Assembly: GCF_004402015.1 (NCBI RefSeq)
Contig: NZ_SOPW01000008.1
Coordinates: 62,001-126,000, forward strand
Reading direction: 5' to 3'
Source: Filobacillus milosensis
GTDB lineage: Bacteria > Bacillota > Bacilli > Bacillales > Alkalibacillaceae
DNA length: 64,000 nt
Positions 1 through 8,696 of this stretch are shown one piece after another. How positions within the stretch are numbered: position 1 is the first letter of the stretch; each line of letters opens with the position of its first letter. The translations under genes and the position numbers were made by a program. The notes beneath the pieces were generated by a model. It was not told the origin of the DNA, searched no databases, and saw only the letters and a program-made list of their open reading frames with translations.

Positions 1-1
1 G

Positions 2-1153
2 GTAGTGATTGTAATTATGTTCGTGGCAAGAGGAATTGCACGCCCTTTGGAGAATCTAGCTACACAAACACAAAAAGTTGCAGAAGGAAACTTAAATGTA
101 ATGGTTCATTCTGATCGAAGTGATGAGATTGGTAGGTTAACGAATCATTTTAATTCCATGGTTGAAGGTATGAGAGACTTCATTAGAAAAGCGAAAAGCT
201 CCTCAGCAGTTGTTACTGAATCAGCAGAAAACTTTAGTGCTGTTTCAGAGGAGACGACAGCAGGTAGTGATGAAATTAAAAAGACAATGGATCAAATTGC
301 ATTAACTTCATCAAATGCTGCTGAGGAAATAGAAATGACTATTGAAGAGATTCATAAACTGTCATCTAGTATTGAACAGGTTACAACAACGTCTCATCAA
401 ATGAATGAACAATCAAAAGAAGCGATAGAGGCTAATAAATCGGGCTTATCTCAAATGAATGAGTTAGATGAAAGCTCTAAAGAATCTTCTGAGAAAATTA
501 AAGAAGTTGAAAAGATTATAGAGTTACTATCTAATCAAATTCAAAGGATTAACAATTCAATAGATAGCATTAATGATGTCTCTGAACAAACAAACCTTCT
601 TGCTTTAAATGCAAGCATTGAAGCGGCTAGAGCAGGAGAGCATGGAAAAGGTTTTGCAGTAGTAGCTGAAGAAGTACGTAAGCTTGCTGAACAATCCTCT
701 CAATCCTCAACTGAAGTACAAGACATAGTACAACAAATATTAGATAGCTCATCGGAAGCAGTTAAAGCTATTACTAAAACAAAAAGACTCTCTAATCGTC
801 AGGAAGAGGTAGTATCAGAAACTGTTAATGTCTTTAATAATATTGAAAGCAACATACAAAGCATTAATAACAACATCAAGCAAAATGTAGAAGAAGTAAA
901 CCAGATGAACGGAAACAAAAAACAAGTATTGCAAGCAACAGAAAAAATATCAGAGAGTATTCAACAAACAGCTGCTTCTAACCAAGAAGTAAATGCCACA
1001 CTTGATCAACAGGTTCAAGCTTTACACTCTGTATCTAGCTCAGCAGAAAACCTTAGTTATTCATCTCAGGATTTAAAATCTATTATTGAAGCTTATGATA
1101 TTAGTAGTTGTTCTGAGGAGCAGGTAAATGGTGAAGTAAACGAAAATGAATAG
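2..1153 (+). CDS. Methyl-accepting chemotaxis protein, C-terminal part
   Basis: The cytoplasmic part of a chemoreceptor; its N-terminus lies left of the window. The visible protein begins at the end of a membrane segment, followed by a HAMP linker (about residues 8-60) and a long coiled-coil signalling domain. The conserved hairpin tip that contacts CheA and CheW lies around residues 195-230 ([15 protein letters not shown], then a [15 protein letters not shown] stretch). Several Gln/Glu pairs flank it, as expected for methylation helices. No ligand-binding domain is visible, so the stimulus cannot be predicted. A rho-independent terminator follows within 15 bases of the stop, so the gene ends its transcript. 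Confidence 0.95.
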   Translation, partial: VVIVIMFVARGIARPLENLATQTQKVAEGNLNVMVHSDRSDEIGRLTNHFNSMVEGMRDFIRKAKSSSAVVTESAENFSAVSEETTAGSDEIKKTMDQIALTSSNAAEEIEMTIEEIHKLSSSIEQVTTTSHQMNEQSKEAIEANKSGLSQMNELDESSKESSEKIKEVEKIIELLSNQIQRINNSIDSINDVSEQTNLLALNASIEAARAGEHGKGFAVVAEEVRKLAEQSSQSSTEVQDIVQQILDSSSEAVKAITKTKRLSNRQEEVVSETVNVFNNIESNIQSINNNIKQNVEEVNQMNGNKKQVLQATEKISESIQQTAASNQEVNATLDQQVQALHSVSSSAENLSYSSQDLKSIIEAYDISSCSEEQVNGEVNENE

Positions 1154-1165
1154 TATTAAAATAGT

Positions 1166-1199
1166 GTCTGTCCCTGTAATAATAGGGATAGACATTTTT
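1166..1199 (+). terminator. Rho-independent terminator after the chemoreceptor
   Basis: A hairpin with arms GTCTGTCCCT and AGGGATAGAC (one bulge) and an 8-nt loop is followed by a short T-rich run. Confidence 0.8.
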
Positions 1200-1291
1200 A
1201 ATGGTTATAACGCTAGCAACTCCTGGATCTTTTATTCCAAAATATCTATGTCTACCTTGCTTTTCGCCTTTGATAATTCACAAAAAGGAGC

Positions 1292-1624
1292 TGGGACAAA
1301 AAAATGTGTTCATAAAAAGTTGAGTATTTTTTTATTGTATTGTGTAAGAGGAGATATCTAGTGCAGTTAAAATACGGAGACTCCTGCGAAAACAGCACGA
1401 GTTTCGAGACCCCACAGGCAGTGCTTTTCTGCCGACGGATGCGCCTACGGTTACTCGTCACAAGGAACAAAGAAGTTTCTTCGATGAAGTTCCCTAGCTC
1501 GAGCCTTGCCCGCGGAATACGGAGTATTTTAACGGAGCAAATTTAAATGTGCAACCAATAAATAATCCAGACAGATTCAATAGAATCGCTTGGATTTTCT
1601 TTATGAAAATTCATATTTGTCCCA
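1292..1624. repeat. Dispersed Bacillales intergenic repeat with GGGACAAA ends
   Basis: About 333 bp bounded by inverted TGGGACAAA (1292-1300) and TTTGTCCCA (1616-1624). The interior has the familiar GAGACTCCTGCG...ACCCCACAGGCAGTG core, G+C-richer than the surroundings. Elements of this type are scattered through many Bacillaceae genomes and carry no gene. The short reading frames across it are not coding. Its presence supports the host assignment. Confidence 0.7.
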
Positions 1625-1691
1625 ACCTCGTTCTAATTACTAAACATTTTAAACTGCAGCAGTAAGAATCTTCCCTTACATAATTGATAAA

Positions 1692-1865
1692 TTACAACCT
1701 GATTATAACTTCACAACATATTGAGTTACATTCAGCTTGTAATATGAGTAAAAATAAAAAACTTGTAATATGGGGTGTTTATTTTCTGATAATTACAAAC
1801 AGATTTAAATATTGTAGTTTTAAAATTGAGAAGTCCACGGACAAATTGACAATCAAGTTGTCACA
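1692..1865. repeat. Degenerate inverted end-type repeats (type A)
   Basis: The left side has two forward copies of an ACAAC-containing site (ACAACCTGATTAT at 1694 and ACAACATATTGAG at 1713). The right side has one inverted copy (TTGACAATCAAGTTGTCACA, 1846-1865). The inverted copy, read on the other strand, closely matches two tandem 20-bp sites at 5492-5531. Nothing between them looks coding. It could be a collapsed or miniature copy of a transposon whose ends carry multiple transposase-binding sites. The family is not identified. Confidence 0.4.
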
Positions 1866-2000
1866 TAGATAATATTAGCTCACTTGTTAAAACTTTTTAT
1901 ATTTGTTTATTCATTAAAATTGTATTCCATAGTTCTTTGAAATTTACCACCGGTGCCATAATTTTTTTGCCACCTTGTCTATAGATAAATTGGTAAAAAG

Positions 2001-2180
2001 ATTAAAAATATCCGTAATAATAAAGGACTTACTCAACAAGCTCTTGCTGAATCACTTGGACTCAGGAGGACATCAGTAACAAATATTGAAAAAGCTCTCT
2101 GTTCACGTTTTATACTATTTGTCAGAAGCATTATAAGTGTCTCCAACTGAATTCCTACCAAAAATATAAGAGTAAGAGAA
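2001..2180 (+). pseudogene. Decayed XRE/Cro-CI HTH regulator
   Basis: One frame from 2001 reads a clear HTH_3 core (NNKGLTQQALAESLGL, then TSVTNIEKA), but no start codon precedes it. The frame then drifts out of similarity and hits a stop at about 2149, consistent with frameshifts. An XRE regulator immediately upstream of an ImmA/IrrE protease is the usual partnership: the protease cleaves the repressor. The intact protease starts about 110 bases downstream, so this looks like the lost repressor half of that pair. Confidence 0.65.
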
Positions 2181-2290
2181 AAACGTAATATAAAAGTCCA
2201 CAAAAATAAAGTTTTTATAAATGATAACATTAGTAGTGAAGAATTAAATTGAATAGAGTAATTAATTTCGGAGGAAAAGGAGGGAAAATA

Positions 2291-2803
2291 ATGAAACTAG
2301 AAAATGTTGAAAGAAAAGCTTACGAACTCCTCCAAAAATTTGAACTTAAGACCATTCCAATTGATGTTAAATCAATTGCAAAACGTTTAGGAATTTCAAT
2401 AAAAGCCGAACCGTTGAAGGGTGACATTTCTGGTGTTCTCTATATAGATAATAATAAAACTATTATTGGATTAAATGACAACCATTCAGATACTCGACAC
2501 AGATTCACAATAGCTCATGAAATTGGTCATTTTGTTTTACATGAAGGTGAACAAATACACGTTGATCGAAATTTTAGGGGTTATTTTAGAAATTCACTAT
2601 CTTCTCAGGCAATTGACTATGAAGAAATAGAAGCTAGTACATTTACTGCCGCACTATTAATGCCAGGGGAAGTATTAAAAAAAGCCATATTTAAAGATGG
2701 AATTGATTTAGAAAGTGATGACAACATCCAAGAATTAGCAAATAAATTCAATGTCAGCCAACAAGCTTTACTAATTAGATTAGGGAAGCTCAGCTTATAT
2801 TAA
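2291..2803 (+). CDS. ImmA/IrrE family metallo-endopeptidase
   Basis: A 170-residue zinc protease. The HExxH-type motif sits in FTIAHEIGHFVLHE, followed by the downstream conserved block EIEASTFTAALLMP, the hallmark of the ImmA/IrrE (COG2856) family. These enzymes cleave XRE-type repressors and so derepress mobile elements or stress genes. The ATG at 2291 is chosen because GGAGGAAAAGGAGGG precedes it directly; an upstream TTG at 2249 has no comparable site. Its likely substrate, the XRE protein just upstream, is decayed, leaving the protease without an obvious local target. Confidence 0.9.
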   Translation: MKLENVERKAYELLQKFELKTIPIDVKSIAKRLGISIKAEPLKGDISGVLYIDNNKTIIGLNDNHSDTRHRFTIAHEIGHFVLHEGEQIHVDRNFRGYFRNSLSSQAIDYEEIEASTFTAALLMPGEVLKKAIFKDGIDLESDDNIQELANKFNVSQQALLIRLGKLSLY

Positions 2804-2969
2804 ATTTCAACTGGTAGGCATTTATTACCATGCATTTTTAAGAGATTGCCTTATTAATAATAGTTTTAGTTACTATAATCCGTCACATTATGGGTATATA
2901 GGTCCTTGCAAGGACATGTATCAATTGATAGTCTTTCAGTAAGGACTAGACTCTCTCTACATTATTATA

Positions 2970-3062
2970 TTGACTTAGTTAAAGGCAAACTTACCGAAAG
3001 GTAAGGACGCAAAGCTTTAGGGACTAAAGATCTTTTGATCTATGTTAGCCAGCTACCTAAAA
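2970..3062 (+). ncRNA. Cyclic-di-GMP-I (GEMM) riboswitch
   Basis: The sequence carries the GEMM-I signature in order: AAAGGCAAAC (2981), a GAAA tetraloop capping the ACUUACC/GGUAAGG-like helix (2990-3006), GGACGCAAAGC, then a second hairpin ending near AGCCAGCUACC (about 3047-3057). The c-di-GMP-binding core residues of this class lie in these blocks. It lies in the leader of the S-layer-homology gene and is followed by a terminator hairpin that could act as the expression platform. Whether ligand turns expression on or off cannot be read with certainty. Confidence 0.9.
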
Positions 3063-3077
3063 TTTTTGGGTAAATCT

Positions 3078-3108
3078 GTCTAACAAGTAATTGTTAGACT
3101 TTTTTTAT
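3078..3108 (+). terminator. Terminator in the riboswitch leader
   Basis: GTCTAACA...TGTTAGAC hairpin followed by seven T residues, about 16 bases after the riboswitch core and 25 bases before the gene start. It is the probable expression platform. Confidence 0.8.
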
Positions 3109-3132
3109 TTTATAAATAAAGGAGAGTATTAT

Positions 3133-4860
3133 ATGAACAAAACAAAATTTTTTTTAGGAATTGTACTTGTATTAATCCTCATATCAACTTTAGCAATTCC
3201 TAGTTTCGCAGAAGAAACAAAGGAAAATGACGAGGAAACAAGAATAAATGATTCGACACAAGAACGTAAAGGCTTTACATTTGACTTCAATGATTCAGAA
3301 GAAGCATCTTGGGCATCAGAATACATAGGGAAAATGCAATCAAAAGATGTAATTAAGGGCTACGAGGATGGTTCATTCCGCCCCAACAAACCTGTTAAGA
3401 GAATTGAAGCGATTGTCATGGCCGTTCGTTTAATGAATTTAGAGGACGAAGCATTAGCCGTACCTAGTGATACACCTCTACATTTTAAAGATGAAGAACA
3501 AATACCTTCTTGGGCAAGAGGACATGTTGTTATAGCCCTAGAAAATGGATTATTCAATGGTACAGAAGATAAAATTGATGCAGGTCAACCAGCCTCAAGA
3601 GTATGGATTGTCCAATTACTAGTTAAAGCTCTTGGGTTAGAAGATGTAGCTTTACAGGAAATGACAAATATACCTGAGTTTAAAGACGTTAACTCCATCC
3701 CTGCTGGAGCTATCGGATATGTAAACGTAGCTGCAGAAGAAGGAATTACAGCAGGCTATTCAGACAATACATTTAAGCCAAACAAAAACGTTACACGTGC
3801 TGAAATGGCAGCATTTCTAGAGCGTACAAATGAAGATCTCTTAGAACAGTCAGGTGCACTTACTATACAGGGGGAGATTACAGACATCTCCTTTGAACAA
3901 AAGACAGTTCAATCAGAACAAGAGGAAAATGAATCAACAGAGAAGGTAGTAGGAACAGTGACTGTTGAAACATTTAACGGAGAGTCTATGACATACAGCA
4001 TACAACCTGACTTATTGGTACAATACTATGAACGCTTTATTACTGCTGATCAGTTGATGCAAGGAGACTTCGTGACACTGATCGTTAAAGATAATAAAGT
4101 GATAGAAGCAAACCTCATCAATGAAAATGACGTTAACACAACTTCTAACTTGGTAGAGTTAAAGATTGAAGTTGAGGGATTGAATCAAGGGTATAAATTA
4201 AAGTATAAAAACAAAAAAGGGAAAATTCAGGCTGAATTAAAAAATGAAACAGAGAATGAAGAGACTAAAATTAAAGGCGAAGAAGCAATACGACTAATTG
4301 AAAAAATTATCAATCAATTAGCTTTAACATCAGACATGAGCAAAGATGAGATTGTAATGAATGTATTAGAAACATTACAAATTGAAGAGGGTAAGTATAA
4401 AGAACTAGAAATTGAAGTTAAATTTACCAATGGCAATAAAGTGGAAATAGAATTAGAAGATGAAATTATTGATGAAGGATATAATGGGATTCGTGAGTTT
4501 GAGTTTAATCTGAAACTGATTGACAGCCAAAAGTTAAAACTCAAATATGAAAGTGAAGAAGGAAAAGTAAAGGCTGAAGTTGAAGAGGAAACTAAAGAAG
4601 GAAAAGCAAAACATAATGGTGAACAAGCTGTTGAATGGATTGAAAACTTTGTTGATGAAATAGCTTTAACTGAGGACATGACAAAAGATGAAATTTTAGA
4701 GAACATTTTGTCAGGACTTAATATTAAAAAGGACGATATTAAAGAACTAGAGCTTGAAATTAAATTTACCAATGGAAAAGAAACCGAAATTGAAATTGAA
4801 AATGATGATGAAGATGATGAAGATGAAGATGAAGATGAGGAAGACGGTGAGGAAGATTAA
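3133..4860 (+). CDS. S-layer-homology surface protein with two YusW-like repeats
   Basis: A 575-residue exported protein. ATG 3133 is chosen: GGAGAG precedes it and it gives a clean signal peptide ending near SFAEE. Three SLH domains follow (about residues 50-95, 120-165 and 185-230), each with the GYxDGxFxPxxxxxRAE-type pattern. These normally bind secondary cell-wall polymer. After a linker there are two copies of a roughly 100-residue repeat, each with a KLKYxxxxGKxxAE start and an ELEIEVKFTNG end, resembling the YusW-like domain. The protein ends in a run of Asp/Glu that could bind cations. A c-di-GMP riboswitch controls it, suggesting a role in adhesion or the sessile/motile switch. Confidence 0.85.
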   Translation: MNKTKFFLGIVLVLILISTLAIPSFAEETKENDEETRINDSTQERKGFTFDFNDSEEASWASEYIGKMQSKDVIKGYEDGSFRPNKPVKRIEAIVMAVRLMNLEDEALAVPSDTPLHFKDEEQIPSWARGHVVIALENGLFNGTEDKIDAGQPASRVWIVQLLVKALGLEDVALQEMTNIPEFKDVNSIPAGAIGYVNVAAEEGITAGYSDNTFKPNKNVTRAEMAAFLERTNEDLLEQSGALTIQGEITDISFEQKTVQSEQEENESTEKVVGTVTVETFNGESMTYSIQPDLLVQYYERFITADQLMQGDFVTLIVKDNKVIEANLINENDVNTTSNLVELKIEVEGLNQGYKLKYKNKKGKIQAELKNETENEETKIKGEEAIRLIEKIINQLALTSDMSKDEIVMNVLETLQIEEGKYKELEIEVKFTNGNKVEIELEDEIIDEGYNGIREFEFNLKLIDSQKLKLKYESEEGKVKAEVEEETKEGKAKHNGEQAVEWIENFVDEIALTEDMTKDEILENILSGLNIKKDDIKELELEIKFTNGKETEIEIENDDEDDEDEDEDEEDGEED

Positions 4861-4866
4861 AAAATT

Positions 4867-4897
4867 AAAGGAGTCTATTTTTGGGCTCCTTTTTTTC
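4867..4897 (+). terminator. Terminator after the SLH gene
   Basis: AAAGGAG...CTCCTTT hairpin followed by a T run, 7 bases after the stop codon. Confidence 0.85.
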
Positions 4898-5480
4898 AAA
4901 AATCACAATACCTAATAAACTAATTTTCATAAACATTTGATCTTTGTTTTTACTATTTTAAATAAGGACAGGTGTGGTATTAAAATGTCCTTTACAAAGG
5001 GTACATATTATATGTGCTATCCATTTATTTAAAACATAAAAACCGTTTTTAACAATGAAATTTAAAGGTTGTTTATGTGAATATATTAGCAGAGATTTAG
5101 ATTTTAACTATCATATTAAAAAAGGGACTCAACTGAAATAGTCGATATAATAAATTAGTCATTAGATTCTCAAAATAGAAATCCCCCTTTTTTTCTTATT
5201 GGTATTTCTATAGATAATATTAAAAAATTATGGGAAACCATTTCTTATCTTAACACATCTTCTACTATAGCATAGAAGTTAATAATACATAATGATTATA
5301 ATTGAGGGCGTCCTAAGACTAATGAAAATATTTAATGATATTCAAAACTAAATGTTTATGTAAAAAGAACTTGGAAATTAATCCAAGTTCTTTTATTTTT
5401 GTTATAAAAATTTATTTTGCAATTAAAAATTTCAATTTAAATCGCTTTAAATTTAACAGTCATGAAAAGCCCAATTACAC
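4898..5480. other. Gene-free AT-rich stretch with one orphan terminator hairpin
   Basis: No plausible coding frame. A strong hairpin at 5364-5400 (AAAGAACTTGGA/TCCAAGTTCTTT followed by T residues) looks like a rho-independent terminator without a gene. Either a short RNA ends here or a gene has decayed beyond recognition. Confidence 0.5.
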
Positions 5481-5491
5481 ATAAGTGTTAA

Positions 5492-5531
5492 GTCACAACC
5501 TAATTGTCAATGTAACAACCTGATTATTGTT
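5492..5531 (+). repeat. Two tandem 20-bp type A sites
   Basis: GTCACAACCTAATTGTCAAT (5492-5511) and GTAACAACCTGATTATTGTT (5512-5531) are adjacent with an exact 20-base period. Their inverted relative is at 1846-1865. Arrays of about 20-bp sites at this spacing are typical of TnsB-like transposase binding at Tn7-like ends. Confidence 0.5.
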
Positions 5532-5741
5532 AAATTAGAATAAAGTTTGCAGAAGCGAGGAAGCAAGTTTAGCCCTTATCTAATCTGACTTTAATGGGGT
5601 TATCCAGATTATTCCTTTAGAATAAAGTTTGCTCAAAGATTTGCCCCTTTTCAGCCAGAATTGAACTCTAAAATAAAAAAGTAAGAATAAAGTTTGCTTA
5701 AATATAGAGTAGAGATCACCAAACAAAGGGAGTGACCTAAA

Positions 5742-5870
5742 CCTTATGAGAGCACCTTACGGTGCCACCTGTACAATAAGCGATTCTTGCCTTCTGGTTG
5801 TTCTATGGTAATGCAGTGCTTTACTACCCTTGGGATACGGTATAATTACCATGTCAATAAATTTATCAAG
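5742..5870 (+). promoter_or_regulatory. Structured leader before the YnfA-like gene
   Basis: Contains a GCACC TTAC GGTGC hairpin (about 5752-5765) and further G+C-rich complementary segments in otherwise AT-rich DNA. The ACCTTACGGT motif recurs near 6500 and 6900. It does not match a riboswitch class that I can recognise. Confidence 0.35.
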
Positions 5871-5882
5871 GGTGGGCTTTAA

Positions 5883-6209
5883 ATGATTTACGCAATTGTA
5901 TTGTTTATATTTGCTGGATTTGCTGAGATTGGTGGAGGTTATCTTATTTGGCTATGGTTAAGAGAAGGTAAGCCATTCTATTGGGGTGTTTTCGGAGGAA
6001 TAGCCTTGGCGTTATATGGTGTTATTGCCACATTTCAAACATTCCCATCATTCGGCAGAGTATACGCTGCCTATGGAGGAGTATTTATCGTTCTTTCTGT
6101 ATTGTGGGGATGGGGTATTGATAAAAAAACACCTGATTTATACGATTGGATAGGTGCGGGTATATGCTTAGTGGGTGTTTCAGTAATATTATTTGCACCT
6201 CGTCAATAG
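5883..6209 (+). CDS. YnfA-like UPF0060 small membrane protein
   Basis: A 108-residue protein with four predicted membrane helices and the family start ([20 protein letters not shown]) and C-terminal [15 protein letters not shown] block. UPF0060/YnfA proteins are related in fold to the small multidrug resistance transporters; efflux has been reported for some, but the native substrate is uncertain. An AAGGGTGGG site precedes the ATG. It sits inside the Tn7-like element, directly after a hairpin-rich leader that shares an ACCTTACGGT motif with the repeats downstream. Confidence 0.88.
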   Translation: MIYAIVLFIFAGFAEIGGGYLIWLWLREGKPFYWGVFGGIALALYGVIATFQTFPSFGRVYAAYGGVFIVLSVLWGWGIDKKTPDLYDWIGAGICLVGVSVILFAPRQ

Positions 6210-6424
6210 TGTTAAAAAGACAAGAATACATTGAAGGGGAATCAACGAAAGAAGGGGATGTCCTTAACCGTTTAGGTGTGAGTTTGAAAGAAGCCATACA
6301 ATTACGACTATGCCCCAAAATTCCTCATTTTCCTTTTACTCTTTTGCTTCTTTCAAAATAGGACTTGAACTTATAAGGTGAATTGAGGAATGAGGAGAAA
6401 GGATTTTCTGCGTTTCACCTTTAT

Positions 6425-7370
6425 CCAAATTAAATACCGGCAAAAGGTATCGAAGATACGTTTCCTATTCGATAGTCTAATCCATCTGCCTTATACATAA
6501 TACCTTACGGTTCCTCACATATACCACCGTTAATCCCATACTTACCACGTTACCCATACAAAATTATTTATTTTTATTTTTAATTATTTCTTTATGGGCG
6601 AGTGCTGCTGTCTGAAGCGTATTACACATTACTGGACGAGGACGACTTCCTTTGAATGGGTTGGTTCTAATGCTCCCTTCGGTGAGACATGGAAATATCC
6701 CTTGTCCTGTACTTATGCCGAGATTATCCATCCCCGTCCTTCTCTAAATAAAAAACCGAGGAGTGATATCGTAGATACGTTCCCGATTCAATTATCTAAT
6801 CCATATGCCTCATACATAGTCTGGCTCCCTCCTCCCCTACTATGTACAGTTACCAAATATAAGAGAGAGTAGACTGCTGTAACAGGAAACACTACTATAC
6901 CTTACGGTTTCTCCTGTTCCACACCCTTCCCCTACTTACCTCGTGACCTATACCTAATTATTTATATATATTTATTTTTAAGGGCGAGGACTTTCCTTGG
7001 GGCATGTTACACGTTGCTGGACGTGGGCTGCCCTTATTGTGTTGATTCTAATGTACTCCTTCAGAGAGACATTGACACGGCCCTTGTGCTGTACTTATGC
7101 CGGGAGTACCACTAATATAAAGAAGACCTTTTAAAGGGAATCCTAAACAACATATGCACCACCCCCATCCATTGCTTTCCTCCTTGTCTGCGAAAAGTAA
7201 TTGCCAAACCTTCTCCAAATAAAAAAACCGAGAAGAGGTATCGTAGATACGTTTCCCGATTCTTAGACTAATCTATGCCTCATGTTATACTATGCCTCCA
7301 CTTTAGTTTACAGGAAGTAATGGGACATCTTACTATTTCTATACTCCCGACATGACCTATGATTAATTTT
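6425..7370. repeat. Long degenerate noncoding direct repeats
   Basis: Three interleaved blocks recur in order. Block 1 holds a GTATCGTAGATAC mini-hairpin flanked by AAAACCG and a TCTAATC segment (near 6448, 6768 and 7238). Block 2 is TACCTTACGGTTTCTCC followed by a run to AATTATTTAT (near 6505 and 6898). Block 3 has GGGCGAG, a GTTACACGTTGCTGGACG segment, TTCTAATG and GAGACAT (near 6595 and 6981). The period is roughly 320-470 bases. Stops in all frames and locally higher G+C point to noncoding, possibly structured, sequence rather than genes. Confidence 0.6.
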
Positions 7371-7381
7371 TCATAAAAACA

Positions 7382-7963
7382 TCAGATACTTGTTTTCGGT
7401 TCATTTCTTTGAAAATGTACAAATATATTGGTTATCCATTTAGATACCAACATAATGACTAAGTAACCTAAAAATAAATGAAAGTAATTAAACCCCTTCA
7501 ATAAAATAAACAGGCCTGACCACACCAAGATTGGTTTAAATATAAATGCAAGAAAGGCACTTGTTATGGTTAAATACAAATAATAATTTTTTCTATGGTT
7601 TAAAGTCCACTGATAAACCAACATATACACAACTGGTATTAATGATACATCTAAGGCAAAACTAACAGGAAATAGCGGAATCGCCTTAAATGGGTAACCC
7701 CATGTCCCAAAATTAACACCCAAACTATCTATGTATGTGAACCAAACGTGCACATTAAAACCGTAGAATCCCAATAATAATGCCCTCTTCTTATCAATAG
7801 AAAACCATATAACAATTAAAGGCAATATGAGGAATACAACATTGACCCAAAACTGCCACGTATCTAAGTTTGAAAATCTAGCCCAATAATCAATACCTTC
7901 AGACATTAGGTTTTCATAATCTTCGATTATTTTATCAAAAATACTTCTCTGTTCTTCATTCAT
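7382..7963 (-). CDS. CBO0543-like multi-pass membrane protein
   Basis: A 193-residue protein with a short N-terminal soluble segment, then about five hydrophobic helices. The FWVNVVFLILPLIVIWFSIDKKR start resembles the CBO0543 family of small Bacillus/Clostridium membrane proteins of unknown function. The ATG is preceded by AAGGAG. It is the only leftward gene inside the Tn7-like element and is surrounded by the noncoding repeats. A family match is likely; function unknown. Confidence 0.65.
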   Translation of the reverse strand: MNEEQRSIFDKIIEDYENLMSEGIDYWARFSNLDTWQFWVNVVFLILPLIVIWFSIDKKRALLLGFYGFNVHVWFTYIDSLGVNFGTWGYPFKAIPLFPVSFALDVSLIPVVYMLVYQWTLNHRKNYYLYLTITSAFLAFIFKPILVWSGLFILLKGFNYFHLFLGYLVIMLVSKWITNIFVHFQRNEPKTSI

Positions 7964-8039
7964 TTAAATAACTCCTTTATTCCTTGAACCTAGAAGGTAA
8001 TGCACATCTTATTCTGATTAAAAGTATCCTTTTTTATTC

Positions 8040-8265
8040 ATTGCCACATGGATTGTTTTACATGTTACAGGGTTTGTGCCATTCGTTGATTGGATTGGTT
8101 GCCGGCTGTATCCTCTCAGAGAGACATACGCATGCCCCCTTCTGCCCTTGGGCTAATTAATCCCGTAAGGGGAACATTAAGCCCTTTAGGACACCTCTAT
8201 ATGAACACAGTTCAACATAAAAAACCCCATGAATATATCCATATACTGGATACACCCACGAGGCT
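8040..8265 (+). repeat. Further degenerate copy of the noncoding repeat
   Basis: Contains an ACATGTTACAG segment, a GATTGGATTGGTTG segment, AGAGAGACATACGCATGCCCC and a CCCTTGGGC hairpin, matching the order of block 3 at 6595 and 6985. It lies between the CBO0543-like gene and the right-end repeats. Confidence 0.4.
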
Positions 8266-8316
8266 TCGTGCAAACTTTTTTCTTCTTAAGCAGACTTTTT
8301 TCTCATTCTGCAAACT

Positions 8317-8684
8317 TTATTTTGATTTGACATAGATACAAATAACGACCTTTAGCAAATCCAAAATGAAACCGCAAGTTTTTGTCACCTTAGTAGGCCT
8401 CGGCATACCAATTTTTGTTTTACCCTGATCAGAATAAACAACAATTTTACAAGGTAGAAAGTACCCAACCATCTGATTTTCACTAAATATTCGTTGGGCT
8501 TCATGTGGATTACATACTTCTAAGACTTTATAATCTTGATTAAATTCTAATCCCTTTTCTTGTAACTTTCCTTTAATATCAAATTCCCATAGCACACCAA
8601 ACTTCTCTTCTTTTAAGGTTTCCTCCAATGTAGATATGGCTGTTTGGAATTATTCTTAGTTTCAACAGTATAATCAAATTGCAT
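8317..8684 (-). pseudogene. Frameshifted DUF302 family gene
   Basis: ATG 8684 has a perfect AAGGAGGG site and begins MQFDYTVETKNN. The frame is then lost by one base near 8655, in a short T run, and resumes as TAISTLEETLKEEKFGVLWEFD, the canonical DUF302 core (ACNP-like VCNPHEAQR, then LPCKIVVYS). After GMPRPTK the sequence again departs from the family. Its stop codon falls inside the right-end repeat of the Tn7-like element. It follows the methyltransferase gene by 12 bases, so the two were probably one operon. Confidence 0.75.
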
Positions 8685-8696
8685 GACTTTCCCTCC

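Larger units (their letters stand above)
5528..8332. mobile_element. Putative non-autonomous Tn7-like element (type B ends)
   Basis: The left end begins TGTTAAATTAGAATAAAG at 5528. The right end, read inward, begins TGTCAAATCAAAATAAAG at 8332. The core AATAAAGTTTGC recurs three times in the left end (5539, 5621, 5686), widely spaced. In the right end it recurs three times inverted, as GCAAACTTTATT at 8310 with degenerate copies at 8290 and 8270, exactly 20 bases apart. Spaced left sites, packed right sites and TGT termini are the Tn7 architecture. No transposase lies inside; the cargo is a YnfA-like gene, a CBO0543-like gene and long repeats. The flanking 5-mers (ATTAT, TAGAT) do not match, so the exact boundaries or a later rearrangement remain open. 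Confidence 0.6.

Noticed and set aside
1146-1872. Short frames in the first intergenic region
   Set aside because: They run through a dispersed repeat and end-like repeats, with no ribosome sites or protein-like composition.
4314-4772. Long reading frame antisense to the SLH gene
   Set aside because: It mirrors the Glu/Lys-rich repeats (rich in Ser and Leu), has no ribosome site, and is a composition artefact.
6594-6872. 92-codon frame in the noncoding repeat region
   Set aside because: The frame is not kept in the neighbouring repeat copy, which has the same blocks with stops and indels.
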